Counted from the first letter of the stretch, positions 26,055 through 34,521 are shown. The stretch: DNA of 64,000 nucleotides from Larkinella bovis (GCF_042655385.1 NZ_JBHSMA010000001.1:1550001-1614000), one strand, 5' to 3'. Notes: generated from the letters alone by a model not told the origin. Program-made: numbers and translations.

Positions 26055-28226
26055 TTATATTTTTGAAGACAAGGCAGTCATATTAAGGGAATATTTTAAT
26101 AGTTCAATATTATTGCCAACTTTTTCAAAGTAAGGATTTAAACACTCATAAAGAATTTTAAAATAAGATTCTCGAGAAAAGAATTGAATAATATCATCAT
26201 CATTTATAATTTCATTAGCCCAGATTTTTTTGTGGATTATTTCTTCATTTGGAAATTTTATCATCCAAACACCTGTATCAAAAAAATTAGACACCTCATA
26301 AATACTCCTTACAGGAAATCCATCAATATTTAAACCCCAAAATACCTTATTTGATGTTACTATTGCATATTGAAATTTATAATTGGCTTTCAATTTTGTT
26401 GTTTGTAGTTTGGAAGACAAAAATTGGTTTCTATATATTTCATCAGACATTGCAGACTTTATATAGTTTAGTTGATTTTTTGCCTTTATAATATTATCAT
26501 AAGAAGTTCTTAATTCAAAAATTGATGCGGGTTCCGTGAGAAATTTGCATTCTATTATTAATAATAAATCATCCTTTATTGCCAAAATATCAATATCACC
26601 TTCATTTTGAATTGGGTTCTTATACTTTATAGGCAAGTTTTCTAGAACTAAAAACCCGTTCTTGGTTAGTGTTTCACATAACGATGTTGACAGGGGTTCT
26701 TTGTTGTTTATCTGAGCTAATTTAATATTGTTGTTCTTTTTAGTTTCAAGTGGAAAAATATTCCTACTTATTCTAGATGACGAAAACACAATAATTGAAA
26801 ATAGAAATTCATTAGAGATCTTAATTATAGGCTGATATTGCAAATCTAAAGTAGATCTACTTTTACAATCCCAAGTTAGTATTTCTAATACTTGTTGAGC
26901 TTTATTTTCATCAAATATTGTTTTGAATAATTGCAAAATTTCATTTTTTTGGGCAACACTAACTATAGACCTTAAAAGGATACCTTTCGGTATTTCCTTA
27001 TTACTGAATCGATTAATCATTATTCGCCCAAGCACGTTTAATAAGTTCCTCGCTTTCAACAAATCCTTCAATGTAATATTATCTCTAATAATGTAATTTT
27101 CTAGGTCTTCAACCTTAATAAGTAAATTGTTTGAAGCTTCTATCATTGAATACGTGTCCTCATAAAAATAAATTTTATTCTCAAATTTATCGGATAATAC
27201 TTCGAATAATCCATACGGGATTTTTAATTTAAACCTAGGATAATTATCATTAATATATTCAAATATATCAGGAAAAGATTGATTAAAAGCAATTACAAAA
27301 TCTTCAATTGACGTCCCTTCTTCTTTAAATTGCAAAGACATAAATTCATCTGCTGTTCTTTGAAGTGCCATTACTATAAACGTTATGTCAATACTTTTGG
27401 CAATATTTTCATCTTCATTTAGGACAATAAATCTATTATCATCTTCTACACATATATAATCAAAATACTCAATTCTGGTTTCTATGTCCCTTAAAGCATT
27501 TATCTTTAAAGAATTCTCGATTAAAAGTTTTGATTTATCTCCATTAATAAATTCTTCATTAATTATAAAAACGGTTTTTTTTTGATCATTAACTGAATAG
27601 ATCTCATAATACATATTGATTAAAAAAGAAATCGCTTCTGATATTTCCTCTTTAGAAGTTTTCTTTTCATTTATTGAATAATTAATATCTAAATATCCCA
27701 AATTATTTTCTTTTAAAAAAAGATACTCGTTTATAACAAGTAGCGACTTGATAATAGAATGATCATCTAAGTTCTTTCCAAATTTTCTTTTATACAACTT
27801 AAAAATATTTATAATGTCTTGATAATATTTCTTATATTCTTTGCTTATAATACCTAATGAACGTACAGATTCTAAATAATTTATTTCTTTAGTACTCAAG
27901 CTAAATAAAGATTTATGATTTATAAAATGCTCACAAATTTCTAAAACAGGACTAATATTTTTAATATAAGAATAATGCCTAAGAATTCCATTTCGTTTTG
28001 CAGTTTCTAAAAACTTTTGTGGTTGTATGTATACTCCTAATGACATCCAATCAATTATTTTTCCTACCCTTTGATTAACAATATTCTTCTTTATTTCAAA
28101 TAAAATTTTATCAATAAATTCTTTTTTTTCTTTTGAAGTACCAAAGTTCAAAATTATTGAATTTTCAAATAGATATTTAGTCCAGTTACTCTTTGGAAAG
28201 TTCTTAAAAAGTGATTCAAATTCCAT
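26055..28226 (-). CDS. Large protein with a C-terminal PD-(D/E)XK nuclease motif; candidate defence gene
   Basis: The protein is 723 aa, very rich in Ile, Lys, Asn and Glu, from DNA far more AT-rich than the core. The only recognisable part is 'GDIDILAIKDDLLLIIECKF' at residues 543-562: Asp546, Glu559-Cys-Lys561 fit the D...ExK core of restriction-endonuclease-like folds, and the following helix has 'IIKAKNQL' with a possible catalytic Gln. The 540-residue N-terminal part has no helicase, P-loop or DNA-binding motif that I can identify. It lies alone on the minus strand beside an XRE regulator. Phage defence or another nuclease function is inference from motif and island context. Confidence 0.7.
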   Translation of the reverse strand: MEFESLFKNFPKSNWTKYLFENSIILNFGTSKEKKEFIDKILFEIKKNIVNQRVGKIIDWMSLGVYIQPQKFLETAKRNGILRHYSYIKNISPVLEICEHFINHKSLFSLSTKEINYLESVRSLGIISKEYKKYYQDIINIFKLYKRKFGKNLDDHSIIKSLLVINEYLFLKENNLGYLDINYSINEKKTSKEEISEAISFLINMYYEIYSVNDQKKTVFIINEEFINGDKSKLLIENSLKINALRDIETRIEYFDYICVEDDNRFIVLNEDENIAKSIDITFIVMALQRTADEFMSLQFKEEGTSIEDFVIAFNQSFPDIFEYINDNYPRFKLKIPYGLFEVLSDKFENKIYFYEDTYSMIEASNNLLIKVEDLENYIIRDNITLKDLLKARNLLNVLGRIMINRFSNKEIPKGILLRSIVSVAQKNEILQLFKTIFDENKAQQVLEILTWDCKSRSTLDLQYQPIIKISNEFLFSIIVFSSSRISRNIFPLETKKNNNIKLAQINNKEPLSTSLCETLTKNGFLVLENLPIKYKNPIQNEGDIDILAIKDDLLLIIECKFLTEPASIFELRTSYDNIIKAKNQLNYIKSAMSDEIYRNQFLSSKLQTTKLKANYKFQYAIVTSNKVFWGLNIDGFPVRSIYEVSNFFDTGVWMIKFPNEEIIHKKIWANEIINDDDIIQFFSRESYFKILYECLNPYFEKVGNNIELLKYSLNMTALSSKI

Positions 28227-28417
28227 GACTATTGTTTGAAAAAATTCAATTATTAAATTAATTTTTTAGGTAAAAAGGTATTTAAAAGTTAAAAAAATTA
28301 ATTGAAGTATATACAAATATTATTTATATCAGTAGCTAAAGTCATCAAAAAAATTTGGTATGAAAAACAATGCTAATGAGAGATATATATTTTTTAAGGC
28401 CAAAGCTGTACAGGCAA

Positions 28418-28440
28418 AAAATGCATCAAAATCGCATTTT
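28418..28440 (-). terminator. Intrinsic terminator of the XRE gene
   Basis: On the minus strand AAAATGC pairs with GCATTTT around nine bases and is followed directly by more T residues, giving a run of seven. It is 43 nt past the stop of the XRE gene. Confidence 0.6.
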
Positions 28441-28482
28441 ATAATTCGTTTTAATACCTCTTTGATCTAATAATTCAAAGCA

Positions 28483-28968
28483 TTATAGACTATCAGTTTT
28501 TTTCATAGCTATTTTATTTAATTCATTAGATATTGACTCTTTAATTTTTTCAACATCTTCTTCTGATAGTTTATCTACCACTTCTGGTGCTTCTTTCTTT
28601 TTTTCTCTATTAAATACCGTATTGATTAAATCAAGACCGGATTGTACAATATTCATATACATATCCTTTTCCGTCTTCTCTCTTTTAAGATCTATTCTAA
28701 GGATTTCATTTTCTTTTGTTAGTACTTCAATCCGATCAATAAGCAACACTTGTTCTTTAGCATCATCATTGGTACTTAAGTCTAAAAGTTCGGGAAGTGT
28801 TACGTTCAAGGCCTCTGCAATTTCCTCTAAACGCTCCAATGTGAGCTTTTTCCCTTTCTTTTCAATTTTGGCATAGTTGGACACATCGACGCCCAATGCT
28901 GTAGCCATCTCACTTAACTTGATTCTTTTCTCTTCTCTGATTGCCTTAATCCGGTCTGAAAGTTCCAT
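28483..28968 (-). CDS. XRE-family DNA-binding protein with coiled coil
   Basis: The protein is 161 aa. Residues 1-62 form a Cro/C1-type helix-turn-helix ('RIKAIREEKRIKLSEMATAL', 'GVDVSNYAKIEKKGKKLTLE', 'LEEIAEALNVTLPELLDL'). Residues about 75-105 are a heptad-patterned coiled coil, and the C-terminus is a charged helix. It is divergent from the excisionase-like/integrase genes, so it is probably the element's repressor or a regulator of cargo. An exact TAnnTTTG box (28973-28980, minus strand) lies so close to the ATG that the message may be leaderless. A palindrome at 29014-29031 is a likely operator. Confidence 0.85.
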   Translation of the reverse strand: MELSDRIKAIREEKRIKLSEMATALGVDVSNYAKIEKKGKKLTLERLEEIAEALNVTLPELLDLSTNDDAKEQVLLIDRIEVLTKENEILRIDLKREKTEKDMYMNIVQSGLDLINTVFNREKKKEAPEVVDKLSEEDVEKIKESISNELNKIAMKKTDSL

Positions 28969-28972
28969 ACCC

Positions 28973-28980
28973 CAAATTTA
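28973..28980 (-). promoter_or_regulatory. -7 promoter element of the XRE gene
   Basis: Minus-strand TAAATTTG matches TAnnTTTG exactly. Its distance to the ATG (five bases) predicts a transcript beginning at or within a base or two of the start codon. A TTG lies 15 nt upstream. Confidence 0.45.
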
Positions 28981-29013
28981 TTGGTTTTATTTTAACAAGC
29001 ATTTGGTAATATT

Positions 29014-29031
29014 TTGCCAAAATAATGGCAA
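29014..29031. promoter_or_regulatory. Inverted repeat in the divergent promoter region of the integrative element
   Basis: TTGCCA-N6-TGGCAA is a perfect dyad midway between the divergent XRE and excisionase-like genes. Two copies of TTGGTTTTATTTT (28981 and 29048) flank it as direct repeats. The arrangement resembles a lysogeny-type operator read by the XRE protein; binding is inferred. Confidence 0.5.
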
Positions 29032-29091
29032 CGATTATTTGTTTTGTTGGTTTTATTTTGCCTGATTTGTGGCATGATAACACCAAAACAC

Positions 29092-29334
29092 ATGACAAAT
29101 TCAAAAAACAATACCTTTTTAGGCGCTGCAATCGTGCGTTATGAACACTTAAGTGATCTTAAGTTCACTCCTGATGAAAGGTTTTATAATAGAATCGGCA
29201 TCAATCGAATTCGGTTTTGGCAACTTGTCAAGGGCAAAAAAGCTATGTACACGCACGAAGCCTTAGTACTGGCTGACTACTTCGGCATTCCGGTAAATGA
29301 TCTCCTACAACCTAAACCTGAGCCAGTTGTATGA
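29092..29334 (+). CDS. Small helix-turn-helix protein, excisionase-like position
   Basis: The start at ATG 29092 gives 80 aa; an earlier in-frame start lies in the promoter region. The segment 'RFYNRIGINRIRFWQLVKG' and 'MYTHEALVLADYFGIPVNDL' looks like a small XRE-type DNA-binding fold. It overlaps the integrase by four bases (ATGA), so the two are coupled. By position and size it may be the recombination directionality factor or an activator; I cannot tell which from sequence. Confidence 0.7.
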   Translation: MTNSKNNTFLGAAIVRYEHLSDLKFTPDERFYNRIGINRIRFWQLVKGKKAMYTHEALVLADYFGIPVNDLLQPKPEPVV

Positions 29335-30608
29335 GCATTAAAAACAATCGACTGAAACAGCTATTGAGAATAGCAGACAGTCAAAACAATCGCGCAAAGG
29401 CTCCAACTTTCAATGTTGGTTTCATTGCCCGTAAGAAAGCCAGTAACCTTAAAATGGTTAGTATCAATTGCATACTTAGGTACAATGGCAAAAAGCAACA
29501 ATTCTCAACAGGCATCAATTGTAAGTTGGTTGAGTGGGAGGTAATAACAAATAGTATTGTAAATGCCCCTGAGAAAACCCGCTTATTGAATGATCTAAAG
29601 AACCGGGCGGAAAAGCTGTATTCCTACCTTGTACTTACAGAACAACCCATTGATCTTGCTCGGATTCAGGGAGCCTTATTTGGAGAGTCACTCGCCATCG
29701 AGCAAGTCCCGACTCTCCTTAACTCATTTGATCAGTTTTTAGATCGGGTTCAAAAAGAATATGAAATTGGTGATATTAAACTTGCCACCTATGAACGGCA
29801 TATTCAATGGGCTAAACTCATTGGAGAGTTCTTTATCGAGCAGTACGGGAAAGGCTGCAAAATAGAACAGGTTACTCCTGCCGATGCCAAAGGGCTATTA
29901 ATTGGTTTAAAAAAGAAGCATAGATTTTCTCACAATTACACTGAAAAGATTGTCCAATTTGCCAAACGACTGTTAAACTATTCAGTTGAGAAAGAGTGGA
30001 TTATCCGAAATCCGTTCATGAATTACCGAGGGCAAAAGGTTTTCAAACAGGGGGAAATTCTCACGGAGAAAGAACTTGAAATGGTGGAAACAACCCCTCT
30101 ATTTAGTCCGGCTCTCAACCGGATTAAAGACGTTTTTCTATTCCAGTGTTATACCGGATTGGCTTACGCCGATGTTAAAAACCTATCGCCCGACAATATC
30201 CTGAGTGATCAGGAAACGGGCTGGAAATATATTCGGAAAGATCGCCAGAAAACAAAAGTTTCGTCAACAATTCCCCTCATTCCGCAAGCCGTTGATTTGC
30301 TCGAAAAGTATGCCAATGACCCATATTGTAAAGAGCATGGAGTTATGCTGCCGGTTCTAACGAATCAGAAAATGAATAATTACCTCAAACAGATTGCGGG
30401 CTGTTTAAACATGACCAAACGGTTAACAACTCACGTTGCCCGACGAACCGCAGCCAGTGTGCTGATGAATAAGGGAATGAGCCTTAAAAACGTCTCTATG
30501 ATGTTAGGCCACACGAATACATCCATGACTGAACGCCACTATGTCAGGATTAAACCAGCCACCATTATTCGGGATATGGAAAACGCCCTTAAAAGCAAAC
30601 AAGCATAA
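29331..30608 (+). CDS. Tyrosine recombinase/integrase, CTnDOT-like
   Basis: The protein is 425 aa: arm-binding N-terminus (about 28-115), SAM-like core-binding domain (about 130-235) and catalytic domain (about 245-425). Catalytic residues visible are Lys309, His368 and Arg371 (HVAR), His394 (LGHT) and Tyr404 (RHY). The place of the first catalytic arginine is Ala278 in CYTGLAYADV; loss of that Arg is known in the CTnDOT/Bacteroides integrase group. It would integrate and excise the surrounding element. A perfect hairpin follows the stop. Base composition is intermediate between island cargo and core. Confidence 0.92.
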   Translation: MSIKNNRLKQLLRIADSQNNRAKAPTFNVGFIARKKASNLKMVSINCILRYNGKKQQFSTGINCKLVEWEVITNSIVNAPEKTRLLNDLKNRAEKLYSYLVLTEQPIDLARIQGALFGESLAIEQVPTLLNSFDQFLDRVQKEYEIGDIKLATYERHIQWAKLIGEFFIEQYGKGCKIEQVTPADAKGLLIGLKKKHRFSHNYTEKIVQFAKRLLNYSVEKEWIIRNPFMNYRGQKVFKQGEILTEKELEMVETTPLFSPALNRIKDVFLFQCYTGLAYADVKNLSPDNILSDQETGWKYIRKDRQKTKVSSTIPLIPQAVDLLEKYANDPYCKEHGVMLPVLTNQKMNNYLKQIAGCLNMTKRLTTHVARRTAASVLMNKGMSLKNVSMMLGHTNTSMTERHYVRIKPATIIRDMENALKSKQA

Positions 30609-30612
30609 AAAA

Positions 30613-30638
30613 AGCTCTGACGCGCCAACGTCAGAGCT
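30613..30638 (+). terminator. Perfect hairpin between integrase and helicase genes
   Basis: AGCTCTGACG (30613-30622) pairs perfectly with CGTCAGAGCT (30629-30638) around CGCCAA, preceded by an A-run and followed by CTCCTTTT. It sits 5 nt past the integrase stop and 16 nt before the next ATG, so it may end the transcript or limit readthrough into the replication genes. Confidence 0.75.
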
Positions 30639-30654
30639 TAACTCCTTTTAAAAA

Positions 30655-31785
30655 ATGATAACCAAAGATACAGTAGCATTGCCGAAAAGCAATGGCACAA
30701 ACGGTTTTTACCCCGATAATCAGAACGGGAAGCCAAAACCCAAGATTGCGGATATTCTGCTTACCCAATTAACGGATGAAAGTGATGTTCCACCCGTTGA
30801 AGCTACGATCTCCGTTAAGGACGGGATTTTTGCCATTAAAGGGGATATATCATTTGTATCCGGTATGGCTAAATCTGGCAAGTCAACGATTTGCCGGTAC
30901 ATCATGGCAACAGCTTTAATGGAAACGCTGCCCGAAGGGTTTGACTCATTGGGTATTCGTTCGGTTTACTGTCAGGGAAGACCCATTATTTACATTGACA
31001 CTGAACAACCAAAAGCCTTTACCATGAAGGCTAAAGACGAAATCAAAAAGCTGCTACGAACTGAACAGCTACCATCTAACCTGCACATATTCAATTGGCG
31101 GCATCAAGCATACAGACAAAACCGGGACTGTCTCGAAGTCCTGTTTAATTATTATCAAAATTCTGCTTTGTGGATTATTGATGGTATCACTGATTTTCTC
31201 GGGAGTGCAAACGACGAAGAAAAGGGCAATGAATTGATCAATTTCTTTATGCGCAAGGCTACCGAACTAAGCACAACCATTGTCCTACTCATCCATGAAA
31301 TCCAGAATACGGGCAAATTACGTGGTCACCTGGGCAGTGAAGCAGAACGAAAATGTGGGGGTGCAATTTCCGTAAAGAAAGATCGCGAAACAAAAACCCA
31401 CTGGATACAACCCAAACTCCTAAGAGGTTCGGGAGATTTCGACAATTACGCTTTCCATTACGACGAAGCCGCCAAAGGCTTCGTTTCCCTTACAGACGCG
31501 AAGACTAAAGAACTACGGTCGCAGATTGACAAGAAGGAAGGGCGTATTACCGAGTTACGACGAATTGCAAAAGCTGTTTACGGGGATGCTATACGTTTGA
31601 GTCGTGCTGAACTTGTCAGAGGGCTAAAAGCCAATGTCCCACAGAATCCCGGCCAAGGTGACGATGCTTACCAGAAAGCCATTTCCCGAATGATTGTTGA
31701 AATGCTAGACAAATACAATATCCTAACCCTGACTGGTGAGCCGAAGGATAGCTATAAAATTCTCCCTGAAATCGTATCCGCATGA
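30655..31785 (+). CDS. RecA-like/AAA_25 ATPase, RepA-type helicase
   Basis: The protein is 376 aa. Walker A is 'SGMAKSGKSTICRYI' (about residues 69-83), an acidic motif is 'RPIIYIDTEQP' (about 113-123), Walker B is 'LWIIDGITDFLG', and 'VLLIHEIQNTGKLRGHLGSE' resembles the sensor/H4 region of RepA-type hexameric helicases. Bacteroidota mobilizable elements commonly carry this gene beside a CHC2/toprim primase. It probably unwinds element DNA for replication or transfer. Its stop overlaps the next frame in ATGA. Confidence 0.88.
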   Translation: MITKDTVALPKSNGTNGFYPDNQNGKPKPKIADILLTQLTDESDVPPVEATISVKDGIFAIKGDISFVSGMAKSGKSTICRYIMATALMETLPEGFDSLGIRSVYCQGRPIIYIDTEQPKAFTMKAKDEIKKLLRTEQLPSNLHIFNWRHQAYRQNRDCLEVLFNYYQNSALWIIDGITDFLGSANDEEKGNELINFFMRKATELSTTIVLLIHEIQNTGKLRGHLGSEAERKCGGAISVKKDRETKTHWIQPKLLRGSGDFDNYAFHYDEAAKGFVSLTDAKTKELRSQIDKKEGRITELRRIAKAVYGDAIRLSRAELVRGLKANVPQNPGQGDDAYQKAISRMIVEMLDKYNILTLTGEPKDSYKILPEIVSA

Positions 31786-32105
31786 ATTACATCACTAACC
31801 TAAGTCCTGATTTTAGACATAACGACGGACGGACAGGCCAAGAAATGTATGTATGCCCGTCTCTCTGTAAAGGACGGACAGGACAGATATATATAGGGGG
31901 TCTGTCTTGTCTGTCCAGAAAAAAAAGCCGGTTTTCCACTTTTTCCAAAGTTGTCAGAAATCAAGAAATGGGTAGTAATAACCTGAAAGACAATGAACGA
32001 ATTTTAGGATGTTTGGCAAATACCCTAAACCAACAAGATAAACCAAACATTATTTGCTACCAAAAACAGCCATTTAGGACAGACAGGACAAAAACCCTTA
32101 TATAG
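31782..32105 (+). CDS. Doubtful 107-aa frame running through the repeat cluster
   Basis: The frame starts in an ATGA overlap with the helicase gene, which favours translation. However, its sequence has no recognisable domain, and the repeated peptide 'GRTGQ' comes simply from the repeated DNA (31823-31888), which continues past the stop codon. I regard the DNA repeats as the functional element and coding as uncertain. Confidence 0.3.
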   Translation: MNYITNLSPDFRHNDGRTGQEMYVCPSLCKGRTGQIYIGGLSCLSRKKSRFSTFSKVVRNQEMGSNNLKDNERILGCLANTLNQQDKPNIICYQKQPFRTDRTKTLI

Positions 32106-32133
32106 ATAAATCTGTCCGTCTTTGTCTGTCCCG
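31823..32133. repeat. Cluster of direct and inverted GGACRGACARGACA repeats; candidate replication or transfer origin
   Basis: Forward copies lie at about 31825-31840, 31871-31885 and 32077-32090. Inverted copies lie at 31902-31917 and 32111-32131. The second forward and first inverted copies can form a 16-bp stem with 14 matches around TATATATAGGGGG (31871-31917). A second imperfect stem spans 32077-32131. An AT-rich segment separates the pairs. The location between a RepA-like helicase and a primase suggests an origin with iterons. Confidence 0.65.
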
Positions 32134-32265
32134 TTTAAAGTCCTTGATTTTCCCGACTTCAAATTACACTTCAAAACATTATTTGGTTTGCCCTTTCACA
32201 AACTCCCTACTCAAGTAAGCCATAAGGCAGGAATGAAATAAGATAACCGCTAAAAGAAAAAAATA

Positions 32266-33165
32266 ATGATCACTTCCCAAATCATCACAGACTTAAAGCA
32301 ACGGTCACATCTAATTGTCGAATATCTAGGCTCAATAGGTATTGAACCAGCAAAAACGAGTGGTAACCAACTGGTTTATCTATCGCCTTTGACAGGAGAA
32401 CAAACACCATCCTTTTATGTGCGCCCCCAAACCAATCATTTCAATTGTTTTAGTAGCGGAGAAAAAGGAGACGTAATCAGGTTAGTTCAGCTAATGGAGC
32501 GAATTGCTTTTATAAAAGCTGTTGAACGGCTTGAATCACTCGCTGAAAATCAAAATTCATCTTTTTCTTTTAGCGGCAAAAACTTTCAGGAGCCGAAAAC
32601 AGAAAAGATCGAACACAGATTGCAACTGAACGCCGTAAAAGAGCTAGAAAGCCTTGCATTGATCAGCTATATGGAGTCCAGAGGTATACCCCTCTCTTAT
32701 GCAAAAATCTATGTTAAAGAGGTTCATTACACAAATGGGAACCGAAACTATTACTCGATTGGATTCAAGTCAGATAATGGTGGTTTCGTATTGCGAAATT
32801 CCGCATTTAAAAGCTGGATTGGTCAAAGTGGGATTACTACCATTCCATCTACTGACAACACCACAGTAAACGTTTTTGAAGGCTTTTTTGACTTCTTATC
32901 AGCCTTGGTCTATTTCGACGTAATACAACCCCGCTACACGACTATTATCCTTAATTCTACGACTAATCTTAAACAAGCACTCCCCTATGTTCAAAAAGCT
33001 AATTCAGTAAACTCCTATTTAGACAATGACTTAACTGGTAAAAAGGCACTTGCTCAATTGAAAACCAAAGGAGTCAAAGTTAATGACCTTTCAGAACTGT
33101 ATGCAGAGTATAAGGATATGAACGAGATGCTAATAAAGCATATGATACAGAAACCCGATACCTAA
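32266..33165 (+). CDS. DNA primase-like protein (CHC2-like and toprim domains)
   Basis: The protein is 299 aa. Residues about 35-75 ('YLSPLTGEQTPSFYV', 'NHFNCFSSGEKGDVI') follow the CHC2 zinc-finger layout of DnaG but lack most of the zinc-ligand cysteines, as is usual in Bacteroidota mobilizable-element primases. The toprim part has the acidic 'VFEGFFDFLSAL' and 'YLDNDLTGKKAL' (Glu, then Asp-x-Asp). It probably primes replication of the element together with the upstream helicase. Neither a relaxase nor coupling protein follows. Confidence 0.87.
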   Translation: MITSQIITDLKQRSHLIVEYLGSIGIEPAKTSGNQLVYLSPLTGEQTPSFYVRPQTNHFNCFSSGEKGDVIRLVQLMERIAFIKAVERLESLAENQNSSFSFSGKNFQEPKTEKIEHRLQLNAVKELESLALISYMESRGIPLSYAKIYVKEVHYTNGNRNYYSIGFKSDNGGFVLRNSAFKSWIGQSGITTIPSTDNTTVNVFEGFFDFLSALVYFDVIQPRYTTIILNSTTNLKQALPYVQKANSVNSYLDNDLTGKKALAQLKTKGVKVNDLSELYAEYKDMNEMLIKHMIQKPDT

Positions 33166-33295
33166 TAGCCCAAAAACAGCCTTCCTTTACTGTTTAGAGA
33201 ACATTCTGAGGACTTTATACAGTATAGTATAGGGCATAGTAGTAATCATAGTATAAGGCATAATATACACCATAATATACACCCAAATTTTAAAA

Positions 33296-33496
33296 ATGGA
33301 GAAAGAAACAAAGTCCCGAAGGTTCAGCTACAAATACGAAAGAGTTTACAAAGTCGGTGGGCAACACGGAAGTATTCGCTATATCAAGAGGTGTGTTTTC
33401 TGTAATAGCGAATTTACGGCAAGGCAAGTCCATGCTGCATATTGTTCACCCAGATGTAACAAAGCGGTATCCTTACTTAGGAAAAGAAATAGTTGA
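33296..33496 (+). CDS. Small zinc-finger protein
   Basis: The 66-aa basic protein has Cys-Val-Phe-Cys followed after 13 residues by Cys-Ser-Pro-Arg-Cys ('KRCVFCNSEF' and 'AAYCSPRCNKAV'), a typical zinc knuckle pattern. I recognise no named family. It ends the replication module and precedes a perfect terminator palindrome. Nucleic-acid binding is likely from the zinc-ribbon pattern and positive charge. Confidence 0.7.
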   Translation: MEKETKSRRFSYKYERVYKVGGQHGSIRYIKRCVFCNSEFTARQVHAAYCSPRCNKAVSLLRKRNS

Positions 33497-33513
33497 GAAT
33501 ATCATATTGTTTT

Positions 33514-33545
33514 CATAAAACCCTAGACATGTCTAGGGTTTTATG
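33514..33545. terminator. Perfect 32-bp palindrome, bidirectional terminator
   Basis: Arms CATAAAACCCTAGACA and TGTCTAGGGTTTTATG pair over their full length with practically no loop. A-rich and T-rich flanks fit an intrinsic terminator working in both directions. It lies 17 nt after the zinc-finger gene and 15 nt before the IS element. Confidence 0.75.
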
Positions 33546-33560
33546 TTTTGAGTTTTAAGT

Positions 33561-34521
33561 AATAGAGTTGTTGCAAAGGTGATTAACAGTTAGTTAGTCA
33601 AATAGAAATTCCAAATTCCTGCGCAAACACACAAGGCCAACTCGTATAAATTAACCTTGTGTGTGCGTAAACGATCACTCAAATAACGATACCGTTTTAG
33701 CCCGCCAATGGCGTGTTCAACATAGATCCTGCTTGCACTAATTTGCTGATTGGCGGCCTTCTGCTCAGCCGATAACTCAGCATTTTTAGGTTCCTTGGTC
33801 GGTTGACTAACACATTGACAATCATAGTCTTTAATGAAACCCTGATAGCCCAGATCCAGACTAACTGATGCGTCACTAAACCAAGCCTGGTCTGGCGAGA
33901 ACTCGTAGTTCAACTGTTTATAATCATGCCATTTGCTGACCCAGCCTTTGCTCACAAAATGAATATAACGATCCGTTGTGGAGAGAATTAGGGTCTTATC
34001 GGTGTGGGCTTTTTTCTACCACTATACATCTGTTTTTGGTAAGTAGCTTCTCCAGGCCGCTGAGTGCGCTGCTCAGTGGCGTCAATCAGCACAGATCCTT
34101 TATCTTTGAAATAGGCTTTGAAACTTTCCGCATTATCAAAATGCGTTTTGGGCATATGCTCCGACTTACTCAAAGCCGCTTTGATCACCAGCAAACCGAT
34201 GTCTTGATTACGTTTAGCGGTTGAGCCATCCATACCCGTTGTGAAACCCAGCAAATCGAAAGAAAGACCTGATTTTAAAGAGAATAGGGTAAACAATAAG
34301 AGATACTCGTAGGTATTCAGGGCGGGTTCTTCTGGGCATTGCTCCTGGCGTTGTTGGATGGATTGCACATAAATTTGCTGGTAAGCAGCCGGTAGTAAAG
34401 CCAGCAGTTTGATAAACCGTACCTGGTCAAGTCCGGTGGCTGATCGCTATTGGCGATCAGTTCGTAAGTCAACAGTTGATAGTCTCATGCTACAAAATTA
34501 AGCTGTTGCAACAACTCTATT
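33561..34521 (-). mobile_element. IS5-family (IS427-like) insertion sequence
   Basis: Perfect 16-bp terminal inverted repeats, AATAGAGTTGTTGCAA at 33561-33576 and its complement at 34506-34521, bound a 961-bp unit. If the true ends are GAGTTGTTGCAA, the flanking TA on both sides would be the 2-bp target duplication expected for the IS427 group. One transposase, on the minus strand, fills the interior in two frames. A fragment of the same IS lies at 35821-35953 in opposite orientation. Confidence 0.85.
33590..34488 (-). pseudogene. IS transposase in two frames with slippery heptamer; early TAG codon
   Basis: From an ATG at 34488 the frame begins with the residues Met-Arg-Leu-Ser-Thr, then meets TAG at 34447-34449 and continues as 'RSATGLDQVRFIKLLALLP', so a Trp codon (TGG) has probably become TAG. 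A GTG at 34368 could restart it. The N-terminal frame (HTH_Tnp_4-like, ending 'SVLIDATEQRTQRP' and a stop at 33988) overlaps the C-terminal DDE frame (SDASVSLDLGYQGF and VEHAIGGLKRYRYL). Between them is A AAA AAG (minus strand; 34009-34015), the classic -1 frameshift heptamer, in the right phase. Fused length would be about 299 aa. The TAG makes this copy probably inactive. Confidence 0.75.

Noticed and set aside
31823..32133. Possible CRISPR array
   Set aside because: Copies are few, in both orientations and unevenly spaced, with no cas genes in the window.
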